Shown here: piece after piece, positions 16,301-25,340 of the stretch
Layout: each line of letters starts with the position of its first letter
Position numbering within the stretch: the stretch's first letter is position 1
Assembly (NCBI RefSeq): GCF_001475935.1
Contig: NZ_LDQA01000013.1
Location: 1-64,000, forward strand
Origin: Aureimonas ureilytica
Lineage (GTDB): Bacteria; Pseudomonadota; Alphaproteobacteria; Rhizobiales; Rhizobiaceae
Length of the DNA stretch: 64,000 nt
Direction of reading: 5' to 3'
Translations under genes and position numbers: made by a program
Notes under the pieces: model-generated
Databases searched by the model: none
Told to the model about the DNA's origin: nothing
What the model saw: the letters and a program-made list of their open reading frames with translations, nothing else

Positions 16301-16653
16301 TTTTTTGGGCCCGCGGCGACCTCGAGGGCCTCTTTGAGGATCTCGGTCTCCAGCGTCTTCTTCCCCAGAAGGCGGTGCAACTCGCGGATCTGCGCCTGGA
16401 GAGCGCGATACTCCGAGGCCGCAACAACGTCCTCCTGCGCTCGCGTGGCGACCAACGCGCCTTGCGAAGCCAGCTTGCGCCAGCGGAAAAGCTGGTTGGG
16501 CGCAACGCCATGACGACGCGCCACCAGGCTCACCGTCACATCCGCCTCGTAGGTCTCCTGGACGATCGACAGCTTCTCGGCCGTCGACCACGATCGACGA
16601 CGCTCGGGACCCGGCAGAACCTCTGCCTTCGGATAAGAACCAGTCATAGACAC
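16255..16653 (-). CDS. IS3-family orfA (helix-turn-helix subunit)
   Basis: The 132-residue protein has RRRSWSTAEKLSIVQETYEA and VARRHGVAPNQLFRWRKL, a typical IS3 orfA helix-turn-helix, followed by a leucine-zipper-like heptad region (YRALQAQIRELHRLLGKKTLE). It resembles the IS2-type subgroup. The start is GTG 16653 or ATG 16647. It looks intact and ends near where orfB begins, in the usual overlapping arrangement. Confidence 0.8.
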   Translation of the reverse strand: MSMTGSYPKAEVLPGPERRRSWSTAEKLSIVQETYEADVTVSLVARRHGVAPNQLFRWRKLASQGALVATRAQEDVVAASEYRALQAQIRELHRLLGKKTLETEILKEALEVAAGPKKALLRSLSWPKDGSR

Positions 16654-16713
16654 AACACTACTCCTAACCCTTGCGGGAGTGGGAGATCATGTCCGGGGCA
16701 TTCGGGGGCTATT

Positions 16714-16899
16714 TCAACGGTCGAGCTCGGGTGCATAGTGCTGAACCCATCTGTAGATCGTCGTGTGATCCACCGAGAGATGACGCTCGGCCATCATCTC
16801 CTCAAGGTCGCGGTAGCTGAGGGCATAGCGACAGTACCAGCGCATACAGAGCAGGATGATGTCGGGAGCGAAGTGCCGGCCTTTGAACGCCAAACTCAT
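16714..16899 (-). pseudogene. IS6-family transposase, N-terminal fragment
   Basis: This fragment keeps the zinc-finger and helix-turn-helix start of the transposase (FKGRHFAPDIILLCMRWYCR, LEEMMAERHLSVDHTTIYRW) up to YAPELDR, then stops within the IS3 end. The DDE catalytic domain is missing, so it cannot transpose by itself. Confidence 0.85.
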
Positions 16900-16971
16900 G
16901 CCTTACGCCTCCAACTGTAGCAGCCTTCAGCAGCGAAACTCTCATCCCCTATGGCTATTCGCAACAGACCC
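16717..16971 (-). mobile_element. Truncated IS6-family (IS26-like) element
   Basis: The right tip ends ggctattcgcaacagaccc at 16971, the same terminal repeat as the complete IS6 element at 36214-37049. Reading leftward it includes the leader and the first 61 transposase codons (16714-16899), with 59 of the first 60 residues identical to the full copy. It is cut exactly at the IS3 border. The leader DNA differs from the full copy, so they are distinct isoforms. Confidence 0.85.
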
Positions 16972-17220
16972 GGAGCGAGTCAATAACTGGAATTCTCCAG
17001 CTCAAAACGGTCCGGGAAACGGGCAGCAGGTCGAGGTGTGTGACGTCAGCACTGCTGCAAAAATGCAATGAAGTGCTGCGATATCGCAGCACATGATGAC
17101 GCTCTTGAGGCTTTTTCAGCATTAGTCGATATAGAGCGTTGCGCTCGGCTCTACGATCGCCACCATATCACCCATCAGCCCGGCGAATTCGCTATCCCTG
17201 CCGGCCGCTGACGAGGTTGC
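16972..17220. promoter_or_regulatory. Upstream region of the amine island regulators
   Basis: About 250 bp without a gene. The perfect 20-bp palindrome gtgctgcgatatcgcagcac lies at 17073-17092, and tgcaaaaatgca lies just upstream at 17057-17068. These are of the size and symmetry bound by Fis-type helix-turn-helix activators. The palindrome stands 128 bp before the first regulator gene and could be the autoregulatory site of the AAA+/Fis protein encoded two genes on. Confidence 0.5.
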
Positions 17221-18390
17221 ATGTTGAACTTTGGCCCGCAAAATCTTGACGCCCTACCTGTCTTCGTCGATCGAATCGACGAGCGCGGTCGGATTTCCTA
17301 CCTCAACGAATATGAGGCTCGGGCACTCGGCTGGAGCGCAGTAAAGCTTCAGGGTGAGCCGCTCGAGACTATCTACTCCAGCCAATCCGCGAAGATGATT
17401 AGAGGCCTTGCTACTAAAGTCGACCAGGGGAAGTGCAGTTTCCCTGTGTGGATGAAATCGGTGGCAAACCAGGAAATCCCCCTGATCGCAACCGCTTTTC
17501 GCGATGCAGAGCAGGGATGGGTTATCCTTAAGCAGCTTCTGACGCCTGACGTCCTTGATACCGCTGTGGAACTCGTGGAGCGAGTTGAAATCCTGTCCCA
17601 GATGATCGGTTCAGCGACGGAGGCCTGTTGGTGCATCGAGTTCCTAGAGCCGATCGATGTGTCGCTCGCAGAAGACGAGATAGTTGATCGCATCTTTTCT
17701 CATCAGAAGCGCTGGCGAGCCTGCAACGATGCGATGGCTCGTCTCTACAGGATTCCAGACGGCCTCGACTTCAACACGCAGCCCGTCGAACGCTACTTCC
17801 CCGACACCAGCGTCAACCGGCGCATGGTTCGGGATCTGGTACGGTCCAGTTATCGGTTGGATCGGGCTGTCGCTACGGATCGGCGCCACGACGGCAGTGA
17901 GATGCTGGTCGAGAACGATTTTCGCGCGGCAATCGAAGGTAGTTCGTTGATCCGCCTTTGGGGAACTGTCCGGGATATCGGTCCGTCCAAGCGGCGCGAG
18001 CAGCAGCTCTCAGACCACGCGACCGCGATGCTAGACATTCTGAGCGCGCTGCCGGACCCAGTTCTGGTGTTGGCAGGCGACGGAATGATCCTGGCCGCCA
18101 ACCCGGCGGCTGAAGCGGCTTGGGGGCGGTCGGTGGATAGCCTACTCGGCAACTCGATAGAGCAGATCCTGGAGGGGAGGGGAGCCGTCCCGAAGCTGTT
18201 ATCCAGTCCGGAAGGCGGTTTGGACGTGCGGGAGGGCTGCGACCTGACGGTCTTATTGACGGGCGGTAACAAGGATGTCTGGCGCTTCCGCGTCGCCGTT
18301 CTTGAAGGTGACCTGCAACGTTACGTGCTCACGGCCCGTCTGCAGCCGCGCCGTAAGGCCCGATCCCAAATTATGGCGCCGACGCGATGA
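17221..18390 (+). CDS. Multi-PAS sensory protein without output domain
   Basis: A 389-residue cytoplasmic protein that appears to hold three PAS-like modules: about 1-105 (FVDRIDERGRISYLNEYEARALGW), about 140-260 (NDAMARLYRIPDG ... GTVRDIGPSKRREQQ, a PAS/PAC ending) and about 270-380 (DILSALPDPVLVLAGDGMILA). No kinase, cyclase or DNA-binding part follows. Its stop overlaps the next start (ATGA at 18387), so it is coupled to the AAA+ activator and may serve as that protein's signal-sensing partner. A ligand cannot be inferred. Confidence 0.7.
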   Translation: MLNFGPQNLDALPVFVDRIDERGRISYLNEYEARALGWSAVKLQGEPLETIYSSQSAKMIRGLATKVDQGKCSFPVWMKSVANQEIPLIATAFRDAEQGWVILKQLLTPDVLDTAVELVERVEILSQMIGSATEACWCIEFLEPIDVSLAEDEIVDRIFSHQKRWRACNDAMARLYRIPDGLDFNTQPVERYFPDTSVNRRMVRDLVRSSYRLDRAVATDRRHDGSEMLVENDFRAAIEGSSLIRLWGTVRDIGPSKRREQQLSDHATAMLDILSALPDPVLVLAGDGMILAANPAAEAAWGRSVDSLLGNSIEQILEGRGAVPKLLSSPEGGLDVREGCDLTVLLTGGNKDVWRFRVAVLEGDLQRYVLTARLQPRRKARSQIMAPTR

Positions 18391-19772
18391 AATTCTACGC
18401 TAACGACCCTGCTTCGCCGCCCCTTCGTCGACCGCGTCCGTCCCTCATCGACGACCCATCTATCATTGGCTTTCTTGAAGCTTTGCCTGATGGCGCGGCG
18501 CTCCTTGAAGTCGACGGTACGATCAAGCTCGTCAACACCAAGATGCAGCTTCTCTTAAACCTTGCGAAGGGTGATCTTGTGGGCAGTGACCTCGCAAAGC
18601 ATGCGAGGACGGTCGGCCCGATTATGGCGAAGATTGCGACCGCTATCCAGCACTTAAAGCGAGCGGAACTGACGGGATCTTTGAACTCGCAGCGCAGCGT
18701 CTTCGCATCGATCAGTATGCTGAGGACAAACGACGGCGCGGCTTACGCCGCTCTTTTTACAATGCGCGAACTTACTCGGTCTACGAAGGATGTCGCACCG
18801 GACAGGTTCCGTTTCGAGACAGACATCTTGCAGGATGCAGCTGTACGCTACGTCCAGAACGATCGCCTGCGAGACCTCGCCAAGCTCGCCGCAACGGCGC
18901 TTGAGCGCGGCAGCCCCGTGATGCTGTTGGGCGAGAGCGGAACAGGAAAGACTGAATTCGCTCGTCACGTCAGACAAAGCGACGTCGCGACCGGTCTCCC
19001 GTTCGTGCACGTCAACTGTGGCCTCCTATCAGAACAGCACTTTGATACGGAGATGTTCGGAATTGAGCCGGGCTCTGCACTGGACACTTCCACGCGTGGA
19101 AAGCTTGGATATGTCGAGGTCGCTGACGGAGGTATTCTCTTTCTTGATCAGGTCTCCGATCTGTCACTTGCAGCCCAGATTAAGCTTGTCGCCTTTTTGG
19201 AGTCGAGAACCTTCAGCCGTGTTGGATCAACACAGCGTCGTCAAACCCGCATCCATCTCGTGTCAGCGACGAACCAGAACATATTATCTCTGATCGATGC
19301 CGGCCGCTTTCGAAAGGACCTCTACTATCGGTTAGCGTCCGTCGTGGTCGAGATCGGAAAACTATCCGGTCAGGACGACCTGATAAGGCTTCTCGTCGAT
19401 CTAAAAATGAACGCCATCAATCATAAGATCGCGGGTGTCCTCAAAGTGTCAGAAGGCTTTCACGAAAAGCTTCTGACATACGACTACCCCGGCAATGTCC
19501 GAGAGCTCTTCAATATTTTGGACCGTGCCGCGGCTCTAGCGAGCGACATCATACAGCCCGAGCATTTCATCATTCCCTATTCACCGGCTGGGCCGTCTAA
19601 CATGTCTGCTCCAAAGGCCCAAGAGCCGACATCCCGGACCTTCAAAGAACTCGTGCGCGAGTTCGAGGCTTGGCTAGTCGAGAAAGCCGTTGCTCAGAAC
19701 GGAAGCAAGAGGAGCGCCGCAAAAGCCCTGGGCATTGATGTCGCAACTCTTCTCCGGAAGAGCAATCGATAA
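18387..19772 (+). CDS. PAS-AAA+-Fis transcriptional activator lacking GAFTGA
   Basis: A 461-residue enhancer-binding-type protein: a PAS-like domain (about 20-130), an AAA+ domain with Walker A GESGTGKT (about 182-189), Walker B ILFLDQ (D254), YPGNVRELF, and a C-terminal Fis helix-turn-helix (NGSKRSAAKALGIDVATLLR). The loop that contacts sigma-54, normally GAFTGA, reads GSALDT (about 229-234), and the Walker B Glu is Gln. As in TyrR/PhhR, it may act with sigma-70 instead. It lies 29 bp before the importer operon, its likely target. Confidence 0.8.
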   Translation: MKFYANDPASPPLRRPRPSLIDDPSIIGFLEALPDGAALLEVDGTIKLVNTKMQLLLNLAKGDLVGSDLAKHARTVGPIMAKIATAIQHLKRAELTGSLNSQRSVFASISMLRTNDGAAYAALFTMRELTRSTKDVAPDRFRFETDILQDAAVRYVQNDRLRDLAKLAATALERGSPVMLLGESGTGKTEFARHVRQSDVATGLPFVHVNCGLLSEQHFDTEMFGIEPGSALDTSTRGKLGYVEVADGGILFLDQVSDLSLAAQIKLVAFLESRTFSRVGSTQRRQTRIHLVSATNQNILSLIDAGRFRKDLYYRLASVVVEIGKLSGQDDLIRLLVDLKMNAINHKIAGVLKVSEGFHEKLLTYDYPGNVRELFNILDRAAALASDIIQPEHFIIPYSPAGPSNMSAPKAQEPTSRTFKELVREFEAWLVEKAVAQNGSKRSAAKALGIDVATLLRKSNR

Positions 19773-19801
19773 ATTTCAAGCTTTTACCAAGGAGAAGGGC
19801 A

Positions 19802-20854
19802 ATGACATTTCGGAAGTCCATTGCGGCGATCATCGCGGCTGCATCGATCATCCCGTCTGCCGCGACCGCGTCAGCGGGTGAGTTGAATCTACTCACGTGG
19901 GAGGGCTACGCTCCCGATTCATACATCAAGCCGTTCGAGTCAGCATCGGGCTGTAGCGTCAGCGCGACATATGTCGGATCGAACGACGACTTCGCCGCGA
20001 AGCTCGCGGCCGGTGGCGGTGTCTACGACATCATCACCCCCTCCCTCGACACCGTGCCGATGATGCAAATGGCTGGTTTTACAGAGCCGGTAGATACGGC
20101 CAGAGTAGAAGGCTACGATAGCATCTATTCTGAATTCTCGAAGGCAGAAGCTCTCGTTGCCGATGGCCAGACTTGGGCGGTTCCGATGGTTTGGGGATCC
20201 GTCTCGATCATCTATCGGCCAGATAAGGTCGCGAAACCGGACTCGATCGGCGTGCTCTTCGATCCGCAATTCAGCGGACGAATTTCGATGTGGGACGACA
20301 AGTCCGCTATCTACTGGACCGCTCGGCTCCTCGGGTACGACAACATCTTCGACCTGTCGGATCAGCAGCTTGAAGCTGTCAGATTCAAGCTAATCGAACA
20401 AAAATCCCTCGTCCGCAAATACTGGACGTCGGCGGGTGAGCTTACCGAACTCATGGCTAACGGCGAGGTCTACGTCTCGAATGCATGGACCGGACTGACT
20501 TTGAAGGAGGTCAACTCGCTCGGCAAGGACTTCGCCGTCGCGGAGATTACTCCCAAGGAGAAGGCCGAAGGCTGGATGGACTCCATGATGCTCGTGGCAG
20601 GATCTCCGAATACGGACTGCGCGTACAAGTTCATGTCGTTCATGCAGTCTCCCGAAGGCCAGTGCGGCATTGCGGCATCGACAGGCTACTTTCCGGTCAA
20701 CCCCGCTGCTGTCGCTACCTGCATGGATGAGACGATGAAGGCGGAGCGAAAGGTCGGCAACATCGACTTCGTCAAGAGCCTCGTCATGTGGAAGCAACCC
20801 AAGCGGCTGGATAAGTATCTCGAAGTCTGGAACGCGGTGAAGTCCGCGCCCTGA
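19802..20854 (+). CDS. Periplasmic polyamine-type ABC substrate-binding protein
   Basis: A 350-residue protein of the PotD/PotF family (extracellular solute-binding family 1). A signal peptide (about 1-26, ending ATASA) precedes ELNLLTWEGYAPDSYIKPFE, the family's typical mature start. Later motifs are DIITPSLDTVPMMQMAG, VPMVWGSVSIIYRPDKV and ANGEVYVSNAWTG. It would deliver a polyamine or related amine to the permease encoded downstream. A ggagaagg ribosome-binding site precedes ATG 19802. The exact ligand cannot be assigned. Confidence 0.85.
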   Translation: MTFRKSIAAIIAAASIIPSAATASAGELNLLTWEGYAPDSYIKPFESASGCSVSATYVGSNDDFAAKLAAGGGVYDIITPSLDTVPMMQMAGFTEPVDTARVEGYDSIYSEFSKAEALVADGQTWAVPMVWGSVSIIYRPDKVAKPDSIGVLFDPQFSGRISMWDDKSAIYWTARLLGYDNIFDLSDQQLEAVRFKLIEQKSLVRKYWTSAGELTELMANGEVYVSNAWTGLTLKEVNSLGKDFAVAEITPKEKAEGWMDSMMLVAGSPNTDCAYKFMSFMQSPEGQCGIAASTGYFPVNPAAVATCMDETMKAERKVGNIDFVKSLVMWKQPKRLDKYLEVWNAVKSAP

Positions 20855-20939
20855 CGAGCGGGATCCGACGGGTCCATTTCCCAGAGCCGTAGCGTCATCG
20901 CAAAAAGGCGGCTCTCCTCCTCAAATCCATGAGTTAACG

Positions 20940-22049
20940 ATGTCGCAACCTATCGTATCGATAGCCGGCGTGACGAAGACGTTTGGCCCGTTCACAGCGC
21001 TCCACGAGACCAACCTTCAGTTGAATGCAGGTGAATTCGTCACGCTGCTCGGCCCCTCGGGCTGTGGAAAGACGACGACGCTTCGCCTCATCGGAGGCTT
21101 CGAGTTGGCGACAACGGGATCGATCGCGATCGAAGGGCGGGATGTGACATCGCTGCCGCCCTATCGTCGTCCGGTCAACACTGTTTTCCAGGACTACGCG
21201 CTCTTCCCGCATATGAGCGTTGAAGAGAACGTGGCATACGGCTTGACCGCGGGATCGAGCGTCGTGCCGAAGGCAGACCGGGAAGCACGTGTTCGAGACG
21301 CTTTGGGACTCGTCGGTCTGACCTCTTATGGATCTCGCCTGCCGGGGGCTCTCTCCGGCGGGCAACGTCAGCGCGTCGCAATGGCACGGGCGATTGTGAA
21401 GCGGCCTCGCGTGCTTCTTCTCGACGAGCCTCTCTCAGCGCTTGACGTAAAGCTTCGCGAGACCATGCAGATCGAGCTGAAGCGCCTGCACCGAGAACTT
21501 GGCATCACATTCCTCATGGTGACCCATGACCAGGGTGAGGCATTAGCCTTGTCGGACCGTATCGTGGTCATGAGCCAAGGCCGCGTTGTGCAAGTCGGGG
21601 CTCCGACCGACCTCTATGACCGTCCTTGTTCGGCCTACATCGCAGACTTCATCGGTGCATCCAATCTCTTAGATGCAACCTTTGAAGCAGCCTCTGGCGG
21701 GGTTGATGTCTTCCAACTGAGCGATGGTACGAGGATTCACAAGGCCCGGCGGGACGGCGAGTCGATCCAAAAGCTGCAGATCGGCTCGCGCGTTCAGCTT
21801 GGCATCCGCCCCGAACACGTTCACCTGTCACCCATAATTGACGGTAATGAAATAGAGGCGCGCCTAGCTGGTAACCTCTTTTTGGGCGATCGCCTCCGTC
21901 TCGAACTGTTTCCCGCGCGTAGCGACAGACCCTTCTTCGTCGATCTACATCGCGACGAATCCTCGCGTCGGGCGCCTGAGCTGGGCGAGAAGGTCAAGCT
22001 CTATGTTGGAGCGGCAGACATCATGTGCTTCGCGGAGGCGGAGCGATGA
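20940..22049 (+). CDS. Polyamine-type ABC transporter ATPase (PotA-like)
   Basis: A 369-residue ATPase with Walker A GPSGCGKTTT (about 38-47), Q-loop VFQDYALFPHM, signature LSGGQRQRVAMARAI, Walker B VLLLDEPLSALD and switch His VTHDQ. A C-terminal TOBE domain (about 280-365) places it with PotA/FbpC importers. It follows the binding-protein gene by 85 bp and overlaps the first permease start by 4 bp (ATGA). It energises uptake at the inner membrane face. Confidence 0.9.
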   Translation: MSQPIVSIAGVTKTFGPFTALHETNLQLNAGEFVTLLGPSGCGKTTTLRLIGGFELATTGSIAIEGRDVTSLPPYRRPVNTVFQDYALFPHMSVEENVAYGLTAGSSVVPKADREARVRDALGLVGLTSYGSRLPGALSGGQRQRVAMARAIVKRPRVLLLDEPLSALDVKLRETMQIELKRLHRELGITFLMVTHDQGEALALSDRIVVMSQGRVVQVGAPTDLYDRPCSAYIADFIGASNLLDATFEAASGGVDVFQLSDGTRIHKARRDGESIQKLQIGSRVQLGIRPEHVHLSPIIDGNEIEARLAGNLFLGDRLRLELFPARSDRPFFVDLHRDESSRRAPELGEKVKLYVGAADIMCFAEAER

Positions 22050-22918
22050 ACTTCGTCACGAGGCGTAATGCTCCGGCCTTCCTAGCCCTCTTCTCCGGTC
22101 CCTTCTTATGGATCGCCATCTTCATGATCGTGCCGTACGCGGTCATGATCTCGGTAAGCTTCTGGACCCGCCAGTTCCCGCTCTTCGTCCCCGACTTCCA
22201 GTTCGGAAATTACGCTCAGCTCTTCCTCGATCCGCAATATGCGGCAGTTATTTTGCGAACATTGAAAATCGCAGCTATTGTGACTGTCATTTCTAGCATC
22301 CTCGCCTATCCGGTCGCCTATATGCTAGCGTTCACGATCAAATCCGAAGCGCTGTCTAACCTTGTTTACATGCTAGTTATCGTTCCGCTTTGGGTCTCGT
22401 ATTTACTGCGCGCTTATACATGGAAGATAATCCTGGGAACGAACGGAGCACTCAATTCCCTCCTGATGTCTGTCGGCATCATCAACGAGCCGCTGTCCGT
22501 ATTCCTGTACAATCAGACCGCGATGGTTATCACGCTGGTCTATATATTTATTCCCTTTATGATCATGCCGCTCTATGCGGTGCTGAAGAACATACCCAAG
22601 TCACTAGTCGAAGCGTCGGAGGATCTCGGCGTTGGCCCGTTCCAGACATTCGTTCGCGTCATCCTGCCTTTGTCCATGGGTGGACTGGTCGCCGGAATGA
22701 CCCTGACCTTCTGCCTGTCCTTCGGCGATTTCGTGGCCCCGGTCTTGGTCGGCGGACCCGATGGCACGATGGTAGCGAACCTACTGCAGAGCCAGTTCGG
22801 CGCCGCGCTCAACTGGCCTTTGGGCTCGGCCCTCGCGACCCTCGTTCTCCTACTCGTTCTCGTCGTCCTCCAAGTATCCAGCCGCTTCGACCGGGCTGGG
22901 CAGCTCGACCTTCGATAG
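22046..22918 (+). CDS. ABC permease, PotB-like
   Basis: A 290-residue inner-membrane protein with six expected spans, beginning LALFSGPFLWIAIFMIVPYAVM. The BPD_transp_1 EAA loop appears as EASEDLGVGPFQTFVRVILP (about 197-216). The start ATG 22046 overlaps the ATPase stop, so translation is coupled; an upstream in-frame start lies inside the ATPase gene. It pairs with the next permease to form the channel of the amine importer. Confidence 0.9.
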   Translation: MNFVTRRNAPAFLALFSGPFLWIAIFMIVPYAVMISVSFWTRQFPLFVPDFQFGNYAQLFLDPQYAAVILRTLKIAAIVTVISSILAYPVAYMLAFTIKSEALSNLVYMLVIVPLWVSYLLRAYTWKIILGTNGALNSLLMSVGIINEPLSVFLYNQTAMVITLVYIFIPFMIMPLYAVLKNIPKSLVEASEDLGVGPFQTFVRVILPLSMGGLVAGMTLTFCLSFGDFVAPVLVGGPDGTMVANLLQSQFGAALNWPLGSALATLVLLLVLVVLQVSSRFDRAGQLDLR

Positions 22919-22926
22919 GAGCCCCC

Positions 22927-23709
22927 ATGCGATCGCTTCTCTGGTGGCAACAAGCTCTCGTCGGCGTAAGCCTCCTTGTCCTTGCGTTTCTCTACGTGCC
23001 GATCAGTCTCCTCATCCTCTTTTCGTTCAACGACAGTCCGGTCACCTCGTTTCCGCTCGCCGGGTTCACATGGCGATGGTACTCGGCAGCTCTCGCGAAC
23101 GGTCAGATGCTGACGGCGCTGCAGAACAGTCTGATCGTGGCAGTTTGTGCCACGATCGTGAGTGTCGTGATCGGCGTTGCGGCAGCGATCGCACTCGATC
23201 GTTACGATTTTCTAGGCAAGCGCCTGTTCCAAAACGTCATCCTATTACCGCTTAGCCTACCCGGCCTCGTCACGGGTATCGCGATGCTCAACTTCTACAA
23301 GCAGATCGGCATCCCGCAGAGCCTCACCGCGGTTGTCATCGGTCATTCGACGGCGCTTCTCGGGATCGTGGTGTCGCAGGTCATGGCCCGGCTCGCGAAA
23401 GTCAATCGACGGATGTTGGAGGCCTCAGCCGACTTAGGTGCCAAGCCTCTTGAAACGTTCTGGCGCGTAACTCTGCCTCAGATCCGCACGTCAATTATCG
23501 GCGCCGCGCTCCTGTGTTTCACTCTCTCGTTCGACGAAATCCCGGTGACTTATTTTCTCACGGGGCGGGACGTGACGCTTCCGATTTACATCTACTCGAC
23601 CCTTCGGCGCGGCATTACGCCTGAAATCAACGCCATCGGCAGCATTATCGTAGCGGCATCGCTCTTGCTGGTGATCGCGTCGGTCAAACTCCTCCGAAAT
23701 TCGAAGTAA
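22927..23709 (+). CDS. ABC permease, PotC-like
   Basis: A 260-residue permease with spans such as VGVSLLVLAFLYVPISLLIL and the EAA loop LEASADLGAKPLETFWRVTL (about 164-183). The late CFTLSFDEIPVTYFLTG motif is typical of PotC. It starts 8 bp after the PotB-like gene and is followed 21 bp later by the aldehyde dehydrogenase gene, so the importer and first catabolic enzyme form one operon. Confidence 0.9.
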   Translation: MRSLLWWQQALVGVSLLVLAFLYVPISLLILFSFNDSPVTSFPLAGFTWRWYSAALANGQMLTALQNSLIVAVCATIVSVVIGVAAAIALDRYDFLGKRLFQNVILLPLSLPGLVTGIAMLNFYKQIGIPQSLTAVVIGHSTALLGIVVSQVMARLAKVNRRMLEASADLGAKPLETFWRVTLPQIRTSIIGAALLCFTLSFDEIPVTYFLTGRDVTLPIYIYSTLRRGITPEINAIGSIIVAASLLLVIASVKLLRNSK

Positions 23710-23730
23710 AACGCCTCAAAGGAGAAAATC

Positions 23731-25236
23731 ATGAACGATACATCGTTCACCAAGGAATTCTGGCACGCCAAGGCGACGGCGGTGAAGCTGCGCACGCAGC
23801 ACTTCATCGATGGCGATTATAGGCCTGCGGCCGATGGACGTACGTTCGTCTCGATCAACCCGGCGACGGGAGCCCCGATAGCTGAGGTCGCACGCGGTAG
23901 CGCTGCGGAGGTCGATCTGGCCGTTAAGGTCGCCCGAAAGGCGTTCCGCTCAGGGGGCTGGTCCCGAATGGATCCGCGTGCTCGCATGGCCGTCCTGGAG
24001 AAGTTCTCCGCGCTCGTGGCCGAGCATGCCGAGGAGTTCGCCGTGCTCGACAGCCTCGACATGGGCAAGCCGGTCATGGACATGATGAATATCGATGTCC
24101 CAGCATCGGTGGGGGCGCTGAAGTTCTTCTCCGAAACGATCGACAAGATCGAGGGCGCTGTTACATCGACGACCTCCAGTGCCCTTCACTACATCCTGCG
24201 ACAGCCGCTCGGCGTCGTCGGCATCATCGTTCCTTGGAACTACCCCCTGATGATGGCTGCATGGAAACTGGGGCCTGCGCTAGCGACCGGAAACTCGGTC
24301 GTTCTGAAAGCGGCGGAACAGTCTCCGCTCTCGGCGAACCTTCTGGCCGAACTCTTTATCGCAGCGGGCGGACCAAGCGGCGTGCTGAATGTGGTGCATG
24401 GCCTCGGCGAAGAAGTGGGCAAGGCGCTAGCCCTCCACGACGATGTCGACAAGATCGGTTTCACGGGCTCTACCGAGGTCGGCAAGCTCCTGATGATCTA
24501 TGCCGGCCAGTCCAATATGAAGCGGGTGACGACGGAATGCGGCGGCAAGACCCCGCAGATCATTCTCGGCGACTATGACGACCTCGACACCGTGGTAACA
24601 TATGCCGTGAATGGCATATACGGAAACCAAGGGGAGGTCTGTAACGCCGGCTCGCGCATCCTTGTGGACAAAAGCATCCACGATGACTTCGTGGAGCGGT
24701 TCACCGCACGCACGCGCGAGACTTTCGTCCTCGGCGATCCGCTGGACCCGTCGACGACGATCGGCCCGCTGGTCACGGCGTCCCACCAGAAGCGCGTGCT
24801 CGACTACATCGACGTTGGGCGCGCCGAGGGTGCCTCGCTTCGCTTTGGTGGTGGGCGGTTCGACGCTCTTCCCGATGGTGCCTTCGTTGAGCCGACCCTC
24901 TTCACCGGTGTTAATAACTCCATGCGGATTGCCAAGGAGGAAATTTTCGGACCGGTTGCGGCGATCATGCCGATCTCAGGCCTCGAGGAGGCCGTGGAGA
25001 TTGCCAACGATTCCATCTACGGGCTCGCTGCCTCAATCTGGACGCGCGACGTGGGCAAGGCCCATCGCTTCGCACGTGACGTTGAGGCGGGTGTCGTCTG
25101 GGTGAACTGCTTCGATCATGGCGACATGACGTCGATCTGGGGGGGCTTCAAGCAGACCGGCAACGGGCGCGACAAGTGCCTTGAAGCCCTCAGCCAGTAC
25201 ACTCAGACGAAGTCAGTCTGGGTCAATCTCGACTGA
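23731..25236 (+). CDS. PuuC-like aminoaldehyde dehydrogenase
   Basis: A 501-residue NAD(P)+-dependent aldehyde dehydrogenase. Catalytic Cys304 lies in NQGEVCNAGSR, Glu269 in TTECGGKTP, and the cofactor loop in GFTGSTEVGK. The start (WHAKATAVKLRTQHFIDGDY) and end (HGDMTSIWGGFKQTGNGRDK) closely follow E. coli PuuC, which oxidises gamma-glutamyl-gamma-aminobutyraldehyde and other omega-aminoaldehydes. No puuA, puuB or puuD is present, so a direct aminoaldehyde substrate seems more likely here. A GC-rich hairpin follows its stop. Confidence 0.85.
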   Translation: MNDTSFTKEFWHAKATAVKLRTQHFIDGDYRPAADGRTFVSINPATGAPIAEVARGSAAEVDLAVKVARKAFRSGGWSRMDPRARMAVLEKFSALVAEHAEEFAVLDSLDMGKPVMDMMNIDVPASVGALKFFSETIDKIEGAVTSTTSSALHYILRQPLGVVGIIVPWNYPLMMAAWKLGPALATGNSVVLKAAEQSPLSANLLAELFIAAGGPSGVLNVVHGLGEEVGKALALHDDVDKIGFTGSTEVGKLLMIYAGQSNMKRVTTECGGKTPQIILGDYDDLDTVVTYAVNGIYGNQGEVCNAGSRILVDKSIHDDFVERFTARTRETFVLGDPLDPSTTIGPLVTASHQKRVLDYIDVGRAEGASLRFGGGRFDALPDGAFVEPTLFTGVNNSMRIAKEEIFGPVAAIMPISGLEEAVEIANDSIYGLAASIWTRDVGKAHRFARDVEAGVVWVNCFDHGDMTSIWGGFKQTGNGRDKCLEALSQYTQTKSVWVNLD

Positions 25237-25249
25237 CACTTGCAAGGGC

Positions 25250-25277
25250 GGCGGCTTTCGAAAAAAGGGGAGCCGCC
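25250..25277 (+). terminator. Hairpin after the importer/dehydrogenase operon
   Basis: ggcggct (25250-25256) pairs with agccgcc (25271-25277) around a purine-rich loop, 13 bp after the stop codon. No T-run follows, so it is a weak intrinsic terminator or an mRNA-stabilising 3' hairpin. Confidence 0.45.
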
Positions 25278-25340
25278 TCCACGATTGCGAGAGCTTTGTG
25301 CGATACCCTGCTCTTTACCGATGCTATCGGAATGCGATGT

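Larger units (their letters stand above)
15323..16716 (-). mobile_element. IS3-family insertion sequence, decayed
   Basis: A 1394-bp element with imperfect terminal repeats that begin TG and end CA: tgttgttgcccccgaatg at the left and the complement of tgaaatagcccccgaatg at the right (ending 16716). It carries orfA and orfB leftward in IS3 order. Flanking trinucleotides do not clearly match, so no target duplication is claimed. The transposase frame is interrupted, so the copy is probably inactive. Confidence 0.85.
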
